Shown: in pieces, positions 24,112 to 33,571 of the stretch | Position numbering within the stretch: the first letter of the stretch is position 1 | Layout of the letters: each line of letters opens with the position of its first letter | Origin: Pseudocitrobacter cyperus | GTDB taxonomy: Bacteria > Pseudomonadota > Gammaproteobacteria > Enterobacterales > Enterobacteriaceae | Length of the DNA: 64,000 nt | Assembly: GCF_039889165.1 (NCBI RefSeq) | Contig: NZ_JAYMYY010000002.1 | Span: 372,001 to 436,000, forward strand | Direction of reading: 5' to 3' | The notes under the pieces: model-generated | Told to the model about the DNA's origin: nothing | The model's database searches: none | The model's input: the letters and a program-made list of their open reading frames with translations, nothing else | Position numbers and translations under genes: made by a program

Positions 24112-24138
24112 GTCGGGCAGGCGCAGCGCCCGCCCGAC
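24112..24138. repeat. REP-like GC-rich palindrome
   Basis: GTCGGGCAGGCG and CGCCCGCCCGAC pair around a short centre. This looks like an enterobacterial REP unit. It lies downstream of yqjH and may end its transcript. Confidence 0.6.
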
Positions 24139-24151
24139 AAAACCAGCGCGT

Positions 24152-24919
24152 TTACTTCTTATGCCAGTACGCCTGGCTACGCACCAACTGCTGATCAATG
24201 GCATCAGTTTCAAAACGGCTAACCAGCGATTTCGCCACCGCGCCTTCGCCAGTAACCCAGATAAAATAGTCTTCTTCCGGGACGGCAAGCGTCGTCAGCT
24301 TATCGGCGACAGCCTGCTCGCGGTGCCCGATAACCCACTGGATATCAAAATCACTGAAATCCGCCAGATAGTCCTGATATGCCTCATCGGCAATCGTCAC
24401 AATCGCCTTAACCTGCGGGCGCATCGGCAACTGACGCAGGCTCTCCAGACGGCGACGCAGCGCCGGCATTCCGGATTCATCGCAAACATAAAGCTGCCAG
24501 GCGTAATCTTCCGGAACCACCAGCGAACCACGCGGCCCGCCGATTGTCAGCGTATCGCCAACGCGGGCATTCATCGCCCAGTTGCTCGCCACGCCGCCTT
24601 CATGAATAAAGAAATCAAAGGCCAGCTCGTGCCGCCCGGCATGATAGAGCGGCGTATAGTCACGCGACTGCGGGCGCACACCATCCGGCCAGACGATCCC
24701 TTCATCGGTCATCGTGGGAGGCGAAAGACGCTCGCCCGCCTGTGGAAAGAACAGTTTGGTGTGATCGTCAAAACCGCGTGAGGAGAAGCCTTCCAGCGCC
24801 TCACCGCCCAGCACTATCCGCTGGAAGCCTGCGCCGATGCGCTCCACGCGTAACACGGTCAATTCGCGAAAACGCAATTCGTTGCGCACGCGCTGCGGAT
24901 ACTTTTTCTCTTTCGTCAT
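24152..24919 (-). CDS. yqjH: NADPH-dependent ferric-chelate reductase YqjH
   Basis: The 255-residue protein is of the siderophore-interacting FAD family: an N-terminal FAD domain with SRDYTPLYHAGRHELAFDFFIHEGG and GDTLTIGGPRGSLVVP, then a NAD(P)H domain (residues about 120-255). It reduces ferric iron in siderophores such as enterobactin. It is divergent from yqjI; a Fur-box match and YqjI-type palindromes lie in the shared upstream region. Confidence 0.93.
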   Translation of the reverse strand: MTKEKKYPQRVRNELRFRELTVLRVERIGAGFQRIVLGGEALEGFSSRGFDDHTKLFFPQAGERLSPPTMTDEGIVWPDGVRPQSRDYTPLYHAGRHELAFDFFIHEGGVASNWAMNARVGDTLTIGGPRGSLVVPEDYAWQLYVCDESGMPALRRRLESLRQLPMRPQVKAIVTIADEAYQDYLADFSDFDIQWVIGHREQAVADKLTTLAVPEEDYFIWVTGEGAVAKSLVSRFETDAIDQQLVRSQAYWHKK

Positions 24920-24944
24920 GGTGTGATCGCCTTCGTGAAAAACA

Positions 24945-24954
24945 GATATATCTA
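24945..24954. promoter_or_regulatory. YqjI-type palindrome near the yqjH start
   Basis: AGATATATCT matches the core of the larger palindrome before yqjI at 25125-25138. In E. coli, YqjI represses both yqjH and itself. Confidence 0.55.
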
Positions 24955-24962
24955 AATTTTAT

Positions 24963-24981
24963 GCAAATGATAATGATTGCC
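24963..24981. promoter_or_regulatory. Fur box for yqjH
   Basis: GCAAATGATAATGATTGCC matches the 19-bp Fur consensus at 14 positions. It fits known iron control of yqjH. Confidence 0.7.
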
Positions 24982-25124
24982 AATTAGACAGAAAGCAAGC
25001 TTTTTTTAAGATATAATTTCCCTGGCACACAAAAAACCACAACAGATAAATTATTCTTTATATTTCATGTAAATAATAAAAAATTACTTTATCACCTTGC
25101 TAAAAACTGAAGTTTAGATATAGA

Positions 25125-25138
25125 TTAGATATATCTAA
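25125..25138. promoter_or_regulatory. YqjI-type operator before yqjI
   Basis: TTAGATATATCTAA is a perfect palindrome 17 bases before the yqjI start, with a partial copy (TTTAGATATAGA) just upstream. It suits autoregulation by the PadR-family repressor. Confidence 0.65.
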
Positions 25139-25155
25139 AAAACAGCAAGGTATTA

Positions 25156-25707
25156 ATGATGAGACACTTACCCTTATTTGGCCGCGAAGGCCGCCATGAC
25201 CATGGTGAAGGACGCCACGGCGGTGGCTGTGGCGGCGGGCGTCGCCAGCGTTTCTTCGGCCACGGCGAACTGCGCCTGGTGGTGCTGGATATTCTCTCGC
25301 GCAACGCCAGCCACGGTTACGAACTGATCAAAGAGATCGAAAATCTGACCCAGGGCAACTACAGCCCAAGCCCGGGCGTTATCTACCCTACGCTGGATCT
25401 GTTACAGGATCAGGGGTTGATCACTATTCATGAAGAAGATGGCGGCCGCAAAAAAATCGCGATCACCGCAGAGGGCGCTAACGTACTGACAGAAAACAAA
25501 GATGTGCTGGATCAGGTGCAGGCGAAGCTGAAACTCCGCATGGTTGGTCACGAGCTGCGTAAAGATCCGCAGATGAAACGCGCTCTGGAAAACTTTAAAG
25601 CCGTACTGAACCTGAAAGTGAACCAGAGCGAAATTAGCGAGGCGCAGCTTAAGAAAATTGTCGGCGTCATCGACCGCGCGGCGCTGGAGATTTCACAGCT
25701 CGATTAA
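25156..25707 (+). CDS. yqjI: PadR-family metal-responsive repressor YqjI
   Basis: The 183-residue protein has a Gly/His-rich N-terminal extension (RHDHGEGRHGGGCGGG) and a PadR winged-helix domain (about 35-110; LDILSRNASHGYELIKEIE, SPGVIYPTLDLLQDQGLI). A helical dimerisation end follows. E. coli YqjI loses DNA binding on nickel binding to its His/Cys-rich extension. Here the extension is shorter and holds only one cysteine. Its 3' end overlaps the convergent aer end by four bases. Confidence 0.9.
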   Translation: MMRHLPLFGREGRHDHGEGRHGGGCGGGRRQRFFGHGELRLVVLDILSRNASHGYELIKEIENLTQGNYSPSPGVIYPTLDLLQDQGLITIHEEDGGRKKIAITAEGANVLTENKDVLDQVQAKLKLRMVGHELRKDPQMKRALENFKAVLNLKVNQSEISEAQLKKIVGVIDRAALEISQLD

Positions 25708-27224
25708 TGCAGTACCGTAACCGCGTCCTGAAGTCGACCAGCGCGATGTTTCACCATCGCCGACACATGGGCGCTTTCCGCCACCAGCCCGGCATTTTTC
25801 TGGGTGATCGCATCCAGTTCCGCCACCGCGCGGGTGATGTCAGACAACCCGTTAGCCTGTTCTGAAGTCGACTGACTAATCTGCGCGATAAGCTGCGTCA
25901 CATTCTGCACCTGCGTCAGAATATCGTTCATCACGCGACCCGCCGCATGCACCTGTTCGGCTCCGGACTGCACCTTGCTGGCGCTGGCTTCGATAAGCTT
26001 ACGAATGTCATTCGCCGCACTGGCGCTACGACTCGCCAGTTGACGAACTTCACCCGCTACCACCGCAAATCCTTTACCCTGATCGCCCGCCCGCGCCGCT
26101 TCTACTGCGGCGTTAAGCGCCAGAATGTTTGTCTGAAAAGCGATGTCATTAATTAATGTGGTGATGGAACCAATGCGTTGCGTGCTGTCGGCAATATCAT
26201 CCATCGTGTTCACCACCCTTTGCATCGCCTGCCCCCCCTCTTCCGCTGCGCTGCTGGCAGCGATTGAGAGCTTATCGGCCGCCGCCGCCGTCTGTGAATT
26301 GCTTTGCACGGATGCGGTCATCTCGTTCATCGTCGCCACCGTCTGCTGCACGTTCACGACCGTCTGACGGGTACGCTCGTTAAGATCCTCATTCCCCTTC
26401 GCTAACGTATCGCTTCCCTGACTTACGCTGGAGACCTGGCTTGCCACATCATTTTTCAACCAGCGGCAGATAAGCCCCAGTTGCCCTACGGAGCGTAGAA
26501 TAAGCCCCAGTTCATCACCGCGATTCAGGTGTTTCACACTGTTGCGCCCACCGGTCGCAACGCTAAGCGCCTGACGCGCGACATTCTCTATCGGCCTGAC
26601 AATCTGTCCTTCAAAAAGTGCGGTGCCAATCAGCATCAACAGCGCCGCAGCGGCAAACGCCGCCCACGACGCATGTGTGGCATACAGCGCCCCGGAGAGT
26701 ACCAACAAAATAGACATCATCACGGCACGTACACGCCAGCGCAGCGGCACTGCGGATAACTTTCCCCACCAGCGCTTACTGACAACCATCCCTTTATAGA
26801 GACGCTTGTTACTCTTCCCCTCTTTCAGCGCCCGATAGAGCGGTTCGGTATTGGCGATCTCTTCCGGCGTCGCCTGGGTGCGAATCGACATATAGCCCGT
26901 AATTTCGCCCTGCCGCACCATCGGAATGGCGTTAGCTCGCACCCAGTAGTGGTCGCCATTTTTACGCCGATTTTTGACAATCGCACTCCAGGGCTCCCCC
27001 TGTTTGAGGGTGAACCACATATCAGCAAAGGCCGCTTTAGGTATATCCGGATGGCGTACCAGGTTATGAGGCTGGCCGCTGATCTCCTCCAGGCTGTAGC
27101 CACTTACCTGAATAAAGGCATCATTCACATGAGTGACAAAACTTTTGAGATCGGATGTCGACATGAGTGTTGTGTGTTCATCCAGTGCAAATTCGCGCTG
27201 ACTGATATAGGGCTGAGAAGACAT
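25704..27224 (-). CDS. aer: Aerotaxis receptor Aer
   Basis: The 506-residue protein has an N-terminal PAS domain that binds FAD (about 15-120; GQPHNLVRHPDIPKAAFADMWFTLK, NRRKNGDHYWVRANA). A hydrophobic anchor (about 165-205) and HAMP region follow, then the methyl-accepting signalling domain with the hairpin NDIAFQTNILALNAAVEAARAGDQGKGFAVVAGEVR. It senses redox state and signals through CheA and CheW. I use ATG 27224 (MSSQPYISQ), matching E. coli; ATG 27320 would include the promoter. Confidence 0.95.
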   Translation of the reverse strand: MSSQPYISQREFALDEHTTLMSTSDLKSFVTHVNDAFIQVSGYSLEEISGQPHNLVRHPDIPKAAFADMWFTLKQGEPWSAIVKNRRKNGDHYWVRANAIPMVRQGEITGYMSIRTQATPEEIANTEPLYRALKEGKSNKRLYKGMVVSKRWWGKLSAVPLRWRVRAVMMSILLVLSGALYATHASWAAFAAAALLMLIGTALFEGQIVRPIENVARQALSVATGGRNSVKHLNRGDELGLILRSVGQLGLICRWLKNDVASQVSSVSQGSDTLAKGNEDLNERTRQTVVNVQQTVATMNEMTASVQSNSQTAAAADKLSIAASSAAEEGGQAMQRVVNTMDDIADSTQRIGSITTLINDIAFQTNILALNAAVEAARAGDQGKGFAVVAGEVRQLASRSASAANDIRKLIEASASKVQSGAEQVHAAGRVMNDILTQVQNVTQLIAQISQSTSEQANGLSDITRAVAELDAITQKNAGLVAESAHVSAMVKHRAGRLQDAVTVLH

Positions 27225-27267
27225 GCAGGTATCCTTGCCGGTATTAAGGCTTATTAGGGTTAAAGGT

Positions 27268-27294
27268 ATGTCGGCGCTAATTGAGGGAGCTTTA
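27268..27294 (-). promoter_or_regulatory. FliA (sigma-28) promoter of aer
   Basis: Read leftward, TAAAGCTC, 11 bases, then GCCGACAT. This agrees well with TAAAGTTT-N11-GCCGATAA and with the known flagellar-class control of aer. Confidence 0.8.
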
Positions 27295-27508
27295 CTCATT
27301 AATCTCGATTCAGCTCCCATTTCCAGAGGATATATTCTCCCCTGCCCTCATATGGCGCACGATCCGCCCCTTTTTCGCCCCTCCTGCCCCATAATGGCGA
27401 AACGAGATATGTGCTTCTCCTTCGCCCACGCGGCTGCCGGACGATTAAATATTGTCCATTTGCGGTTCTCCCTGGTGTTTATCCCGATTTTTAGCGCCCA
27501 CACCGAAG

Positions 27509-27524
27509 TGGCGTAATCCCTGCA
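27509..27524 (+). promoter_or_regulatory. Sigma-54 promoter of patA
   Basis: TGGCGTAATCCCTGCA has the GG/GC elements of the -24/-12 pattern at correct spacing. In E. coli, patA (ygjG) is in the nitrogen-limitation regulon. The start codon lies 47 bases downstream. Confidence 0.75.
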
Positions 27525-27570
27525 ATACTTAATTCAGTATCGTGTGATACGTGACCCCCGGGAGCCTATT

Positions 27571-28959
<1,389 letters not shown>

Positions 28960-28968
28960 CCACCCGCT

Positions 28969-29003
28969 TTTACCCGGCGATCGTTTTCGCCGGGTAAATT
29001 TTA
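28969..29003 (+). terminator. Terminator of patA
   Basis: TTTACCCGGCGA pairs with TCGCCGGGTAAA, followed by TTTTA. The stem ends where the EbgR-like operator of ebgR begins. Confidence 0.8.
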
Positions 29004-29020
29004 CTAAAATAAAAGTAAAC
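28999..29020 (+). promoter_or_regulatory. EbgR-like operator before ebgR
   Basis: TTTACT and AGTAAA half-sites (in TTTTACTAAAATAAAAGTAA) share their sequence with the perfect palindrome before the beta-galactosidase gene. This suggests autoregulation. Confidence 0.5.
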
Positions 29021-29165
29021 CCCATCTCCTGATTTGCCGAAAATTTCACCTTCTGTTTTAGGGCGCATCGTGTAAAGCCGTAGTCATTTACTGAAAACAG
29101 ATGCATGAATCGGTGCATCCTTTACAATGGACAGGCGCAACAGGCAACAGCAAACAGGGAAAATA

Positions 29166-30149
29166 ATGGCGACGCTAAAAGACATAGCCACAGAAGCCGG
29201 TGTATCGCTGGCAACCGTATCACGGGTATTAAATGACGATGCGACGCTGAATGTAAAAGAAGAGACCCGACTGCGCATTCTTGAGATCGCAGAAAAACTG
29301 GAATACAAAAGCAGTAGCGCCCGCAAAGCACAGACCAGCGCGGAAAACCATCATCATCTGCTCGCCCTCTACAGTTACCCGCAAGAACTGGAAATTAACG
29401 ACCCCTACTATCTGGCTATTCGCCACGGCATTGAGACACAGTGCGATAAGCTGGGTATCGAACTCACCAACAGCTATCTCCACAGCTACCAGGCGGAACT
29501 CAAAAAAGTGACCGGGGTGCTGATCGTAGGCAAACCGTCGCCTGCGCTGCGCGAGGTCGCTAAGGCGCTGACGGACAATATCTGCTTTATCGATTTCCAC
29601 GAGCAGGAGAGCGAATTTGATGCCGTTGATGTCGATCTGGCGCGCATCTCAAAACAGATTATCGACTGTTTTATTTCCCAGGGCGCGACGCGGATAGGCT
29701 ATATCGGCGGTGAAGATGAGCCCGGAAAAGCGGATATTCGTGAGTCCGTTTTCGTAGAATATGGCAGGCTTAAAGGGGTCGTTTCCACAACTGATATCTG
29801 GCGCGGCGCGTTCTCAAGCGCCTCCGGCTATGCGCTGGCGAAAAAGATGCTGGCGCGCGGCGACTACCCCGAAGCGCTGTTTGTTGCCTCCGACTCCATC
29901 GCCATCGGCGTTCTGCGCGCCATTCATGAGCACGGGCTGGCAATACCGCAGGATATCGCCCTTATCAGCGTCAACGATATTCCGACGGCACGCTTTACCT
30001 TCCCGCCGCTCTCGACGGTGCGCATTCATTCCGAAATGATGGGCAGCCAGGGCGTCAACCTGCTGGTCGAGAAAGCGCGTGATGGGCGTGCGCTCCCACT
30101 GCAAGTCTTTGTGCCCAGCAAACTGAAATTACGCGGAACCACCCGCTAA
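29166..30149 (+). CDS. ebgR: LacI-family repressor EbgR
   Basis: The 327-residue protein has the LacI helix-turn-helix and hinge (ATLKDIATEAGVSLATVSRVLND, LEIAEKLEYKSSSARK) and a periplasmic-binding-like effector domain. It matches E. coli EbgR closely and is the same length, ending VPSKLKLRGTTR. In E. coli it represses ebgAC until a beta-galactoside such as lactose is present. Here the gene it controls is a different GH2 enzyme. Confidence 0.95.
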   Translation: MATLKDIATEAGVSLATVSRVLNDDATLNVKEETRLRILEIAEKLEYKSSSARKAQTSAENHHHLLALYSYPQELEINDPYYLAIRHGIETQCDKLGIELTNSYLHSYQAELKKVTGVLIVGKPSPALREVAKALTDNICFIDFHEQESEFDAVDVDLARISKQIIDCFISQGATRIGYIGGEDEPGKADIRESVFVEYGRLKGVVSTTDIWRGAFSSASGYALAKKMLARGDYPEALFVASDSIAIGVLRAIHEHGLAIPQDIALISVNDIPTARFTFPPLSTVRIHSEMMGSQGVNLLVEKARDGRALPLQVFVPSKLKLRGTTR

Positions 30150-30160
30150 GCCCCCTCCCT

Positions 30161-30190
30161 CGCCGAATAAGCGCTTCGCCTTATTCGGCG
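30161..30190 (+). terminator. Hairpin after ebgR
   Basis: CGCCGAATAAG pairs with CTTATTCGGCG. There is no T run, so it may act with Rho or as an mRNA-stabilising stem. Confidence 0.5.
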
Positions 30191-30280
30191 CACCTCCGCG
30201 TCCTCTCTTTATCAAAAAGTAACTATCACACCCGCAACTATTTCGTGATCAACTTAAAACAAATGCGTTCTCACTCTTAA

Positions 30281-30303
30281 TTTTAGTAAATATTTTACTA
30301 AAA
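30281..30303 (+). promoter_or_regulatory. EbgR operator before the beta-galactosidase gene
   Basis: TTTTAGTAAA and TTTACTAAAA form a perfect inverted repeat around TAT, 50 bases before the start codon. Its half-sites recur before ebgR. Confidence 0.7.
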
Positions 30304-30352
30304 TCCACGGTAAAGATTTTACGTCTGACCGAATATCGACAAGGAGAGAACT

Positions 30353-33300
30353 ATGAACGCCGTTGTTTCCGATAAACAACAGGTTGCCGCACTGTATACG
30401 GAACGCGACCACGTTCCGACCGTGCTGGAAGATCACCGCATTAACGGCATCAACAAAGAGAAGCCGCGCCCTCACCTTTTCCCGTTTACCAACCCGCTGC
30501 TGGCAATACGTAACGACCCCATAGCTGCCAGCAACTATCTTTCCCTGAACGGGCTCTGGCAGTTTAGCTGCTCGGTTAACCCGCAATCGCGGCCAAAAAC
30601 ATTTTATCAGGAGGAGTACGACACCTCGCGCTGGGCGACGATTCAGGTGCCGGGCAACTGGGAAGCGCAGGGCTTCGATAAAGCGATTTATATCGATGAA
30701 CGCTTTCCGTTCACCACCCACTGGCCGGAAGTGCCTCGCGACTACAACCCGGTGGGTTCTTATCGCCGGAGCTTCCATCTGGACAGCCACTGGCTCGATC
30801 GGGAGATCTTTTTACAACTCGCCGGCGCCCGCACCGCATCGTTTATCTGGATCAACGGCCAGCGCGTCGGCTACAGCCAGAACGCCAAAAATCCAGCGGA
30901 ATTTAACATTACGCCTTACGTCAGAGCAGGCGAAAACAGTATCGCGATTGAGATCTATCGCTGGGCCAACGCCAGCTATCTGGAAAAGCAGGACATGCTG
31001 GATATGTCCGGCCTTGAGCGGGAGGTCTTTATCTATGCCACCGGTAAAACGCGGATCTACGATTTCCACTGCCGCCAGCAGGTTAACCCGCCCTTCACCC
31101 ATGCGGAAATTGACCTGAGCATCGATTTGCAGCACTACGACACGCACCCCGCCGGGATGGTACTGAGCATGCAGTTGCTGGACGATGCGCAGGATTTCAC
31201 GCCTGTACTGAGCGAGCAGGTGCGTTTTACCCGCGAAGGAACGGAGCAGCAGCATCGCTTCTCCGGCACGGTGGAAAATCCGCGCCTGTGGAGCGCCGAG
31301 ACGCCTAACCTCTACACCCTGCTGCTGACGCTCAGCGACGATCGGGGCGAGGTGATCGAATCCACCAGCCACAAAATCGGCTTTCGCCATGTGCAAATCA
31401 ACAACGGGCAACTCCAGGTTAACGGCAAGGCGATTAAAATTAAGGGCGTGAACCGCCACGAGCTGCATCCGACGCTGGGACATGTCCCCACCGAAGAAAA
31501 CATGCTGACCGATATCCGCTTGATGAAACAGCATAATATCAACGCGGTACGCACCAGCCATTTCCCCTGCCACTCCCGCTGGTATCAGTTGTGCGATGAG
31601 TATGGTCTCTACATCGTCGATGAAGCCAATATTGAATCTCACCCGCTGGCGCTGAAAGCGGAAACGCAAATCGGCGATACCGAATCCTGGATCCCCGCCC
31701 ATCTGGATCGCGTTCAGGCGATGGTCGAGCGCGATAAAAACCACGCCTGCGTGATCGTCTGGTCGATGGGCAATGAAGCGGGCACCGGCTGCGTCTTTGA
31801 GACGCTCTATCAGTGGATCAAAGAGAAAGATCCCAGCCGCCCGGTGCAGTATGAACCGGCAGGTGAAAACTACTACAGCGACATCGTCTGCCCGATGTAC
31901 CCCGACCTCGAACGGCTGGAGCGCTTCGCCGAACAGGGCGGCGATCGCCCGATGATCATGATTGAATACGCCCATGCGATGGGCAATTCACTGGGGATCC
32001 TCAGCGACTACTGGAAAATAATCGACCGGCACGACAATTTGCAGGGCGGCTTCATCTGGGAGTGGATGGATCACGCGCTGGAACTGACCAACGCCCGCGG
32101 GCAGAAATACTGGGGCTACGGGAAAGATTATCACCCGGACAAACCCAGCGACGGCAATTTCCTCAACGACGGCCTGCTCGCCGCCGACCGCACGCCTCAC
32201 CCGCACATGGCCGAGGTGAAGAAGGTCTATCAGCCGGTTCGCTTCCACGCCGTTGACCCGGCGTCCGGCCTGTTCGCCGTGGAAAACCGCTACGATTTTG
32301 TCTCCCTGGAACATCTGGAGATCCACTATCACATTACGCAGGAGGGCCACGAAGTCGCCTGCGGCAGCCTGGGCGTTTTCCCGGTCGCCGCAGACCAGCA
32401 ACAGACGATTCAGGTGCCGTTAGCCCCCCTTTGCCGTCAGGATGGGCAGGAATATTTACTGACCCTGAGCGCGGTCACCAAAGATGACGCCCCGCTAATC
32501 GGCGGCAACTATGAACTCGCCTGGGATCAGTTCGCGCTAACCCCGCGCGTGGCCCCGCAACCTGCCGACGCCACAGGCTACTCGCCGCTCAGCGTTCAGG
32601 AGAGCCAGATCGTCGTGGAGATCAACGGCGATGGTTTCACGCTGCGTTTTGATCGCGCCGACGGTTGCCTGACGCACTTCTCCGTCGACGGTAAAACGCT
32701 TATCCAGCGCGGCCCGGAGCCCAACTTCTGGCGCGGGCTTACCGACAATGACCTCGGCGCGAAGATGTTCAGTCTGGCTGAAGTCTGGCAGCAGGCCGCC
32801 AACCAGCGGGTTCTGATGGAGTTGAGCGTTGAACAGATCTCCCCCCATCAGGTGGCGGTAATCACCCGCTTTGAACTGTCAACGGTCGCCAGCCAGTACA
32901 CCCTGCGCTACGCCATTTCGGCAAACGGGGAAATCCACATCAGCACCGATTTTATCCCCGGCGACGCAGCGCTGCCGCTCATTCCCCGCATCGGCACACA
33001 GCTCATTATGCCCTGCGAATTTAATTACATTCAGTGGTATGGACGCGGCCCCGGCGAAACCTACAGCGACCGCAAAGGCGCCAAAGTCGGGATTTACGGC
33101 GGCACCACCTGGGCGCAGTTCCACGCCTATCCGCGACCGCAGGAGAGCGGAAACAAAACCGATGTGCGCTGGGTTCGCGTGGTGAATGGCGATGGCTTTG
33201 GTCTGGAAGCAGTCGCCGACCACACCCTGCTGAATACCAGCGCCTGGCCCTTTGCCGCAGGAGAACTCGATTTTGTCGCCGATGGCGACAGCGACAGCGC

Positions 33301-33502
33301 TTCCGGGCTAACGCCGCTCTCCCGCAGGCACGGTGTGGACGTCCAGCCTGGCGCGCTCACCACCTGGAATATCGACCTCGCCCAGATGGGAACCGGCGGG
33401 CAGAACTCCTGGCGATCGCTCCCGCCGCCGGAGTACCAGTTGCCCGCGAAACCTTACCATTTCGCCTTTTATTTGCGCCCGGTGCGGCCGGATAACCATT
33501 AA
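30353..33502 (+). CDS. GH2 beta-galactosidase (LacZ-type), replacing EbgA
   Basis: The 1049-residue protein has the five-domain GH2 plan: sugar-binding domain (about 60-230), immunoglobulin-like domains and TIM barrel (about 345-640) with acid/base Glu475 in WSMGNEAG and nucleophile Glu538 in MIEYAHAMGNS. The LacZ-type C-terminal small-chain domain follows (about 770-1045). It hydrolyses beta-galactosides to galactose. The sequence is not EbgA: its start (TERDHVPTVLEDHRINGIN) and inner segments differ from E. coli EbgA, and the ebgC gene that should follow is absent. EbgR and its operator remain. AAGGAGAG precedes the ATG. True substrate may differ from lactose. Confidence 0.9.
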   Translation: MNAVVSDKQQVAALYTERDHVPTVLEDHRINGINKEKPRPHLFPFTNPLLAIRNDPIAASNYLSLNGLWQFSCSVNPQSRPKTFYQEEYDTSRWATIQVPGNWEAQGFDKAIYIDERFPFTTHWPEVPRDYNPVGSYRRSFHLDSHWLDREIFLQLAGARTASFIWINGQRVGYSQNAKNPAEFNITPYVRAGENSIAIEIYRWANASYLEKQDMLDMSGLEREVFIYATGKTRIYDFHCRQQVNPPFTHAEIDLSIDLQHYDTHPAGMVLSMQLLDDAQDFTPVLSEQVRFTREGTEQQHRFSGTVENPRLWSAETPNLYTLLLTLSDDRGEVIESTSHKIGFRHVQINNGQLQVNGKAIKIKGVNRHELHPTLGHVPTEENMLTDIRLMKQHNINAVRTSHFPCHSRWYQLCDEYGLYIVDEANIESHPLALKAETQIGDTESWIPAHLDRVQAMVERDKNHACVIVWSMGNEAGTGCVFETLYQWIKEKDPSRPVQYEPAGENYYSDIVCPMYPDLERLERFAEQGGDRPMIMIEYAHAMGNSLGILSDYWKIIDRHDNLQGGFIWEWMDHALELTNARGQKYWGYGKDYHPDKPSDGNFLNDGLLAADRTPHPHMAEVKKVYQPVRFHAVDPASGLFAVENRYDFVSLEHLEIHYHITQEGHEVACGSLGVFPVAADQQQTIQVPLAPLCRQDGQEYLLTLSAVTKDDAPLIGGNYELAWDQFALTPRVAPQPADATGYSPLSVQESQIVVEINGDGFTLRFDRADGCLTHFSVDGKTLIQRGPEPNFWRGLTDNDLGAKMFSLAEVWQQAANQRVLMELSVEQISPHQVAVITRFELSTVASQYTLRYAISANGEIHISTDFIPGDAALPLIPRIGTQLIMPCEFNYIQWYGRGPGETYSDRKGAKVGIYGGTTWAQFHAYPRPQESGNKTDVRWVRVVNGDGFGLEAVADHTLLNTSAWPFAAGELDFVADGDSDSASGLTPLSRRHGVDVQPGALTTWNIDLAQMGTGGQNSWRSLPPPEYQLPAKPYHFAFYLRPVRPDNH

Positions 33503-33571
33503 CTCGTTTTATGACATACCACGGGCGTCGTGACAGGCGCCCGCAATCAAATCAAGCAAAAGGAAAGGGTC

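Larger units (their letters stand above)
27225..27570. other. Divergent aer/patA control region
   Basis: The 346-bp gap holds no supported gene. It contains a flagellar-type promoter for aer (27268-27294) and a sigma-54-type promoter for patA (27509-27524), listed separately. Confidence 0.7.

Noticed and set aside
30812..31975. 387-residue open frame antisense to the GH2 gene
   Set aside because: It is a shadow of high-GC codon use; it has no ribosome-binding site or recognisable domain, and the sense frame has catalytic motifs.
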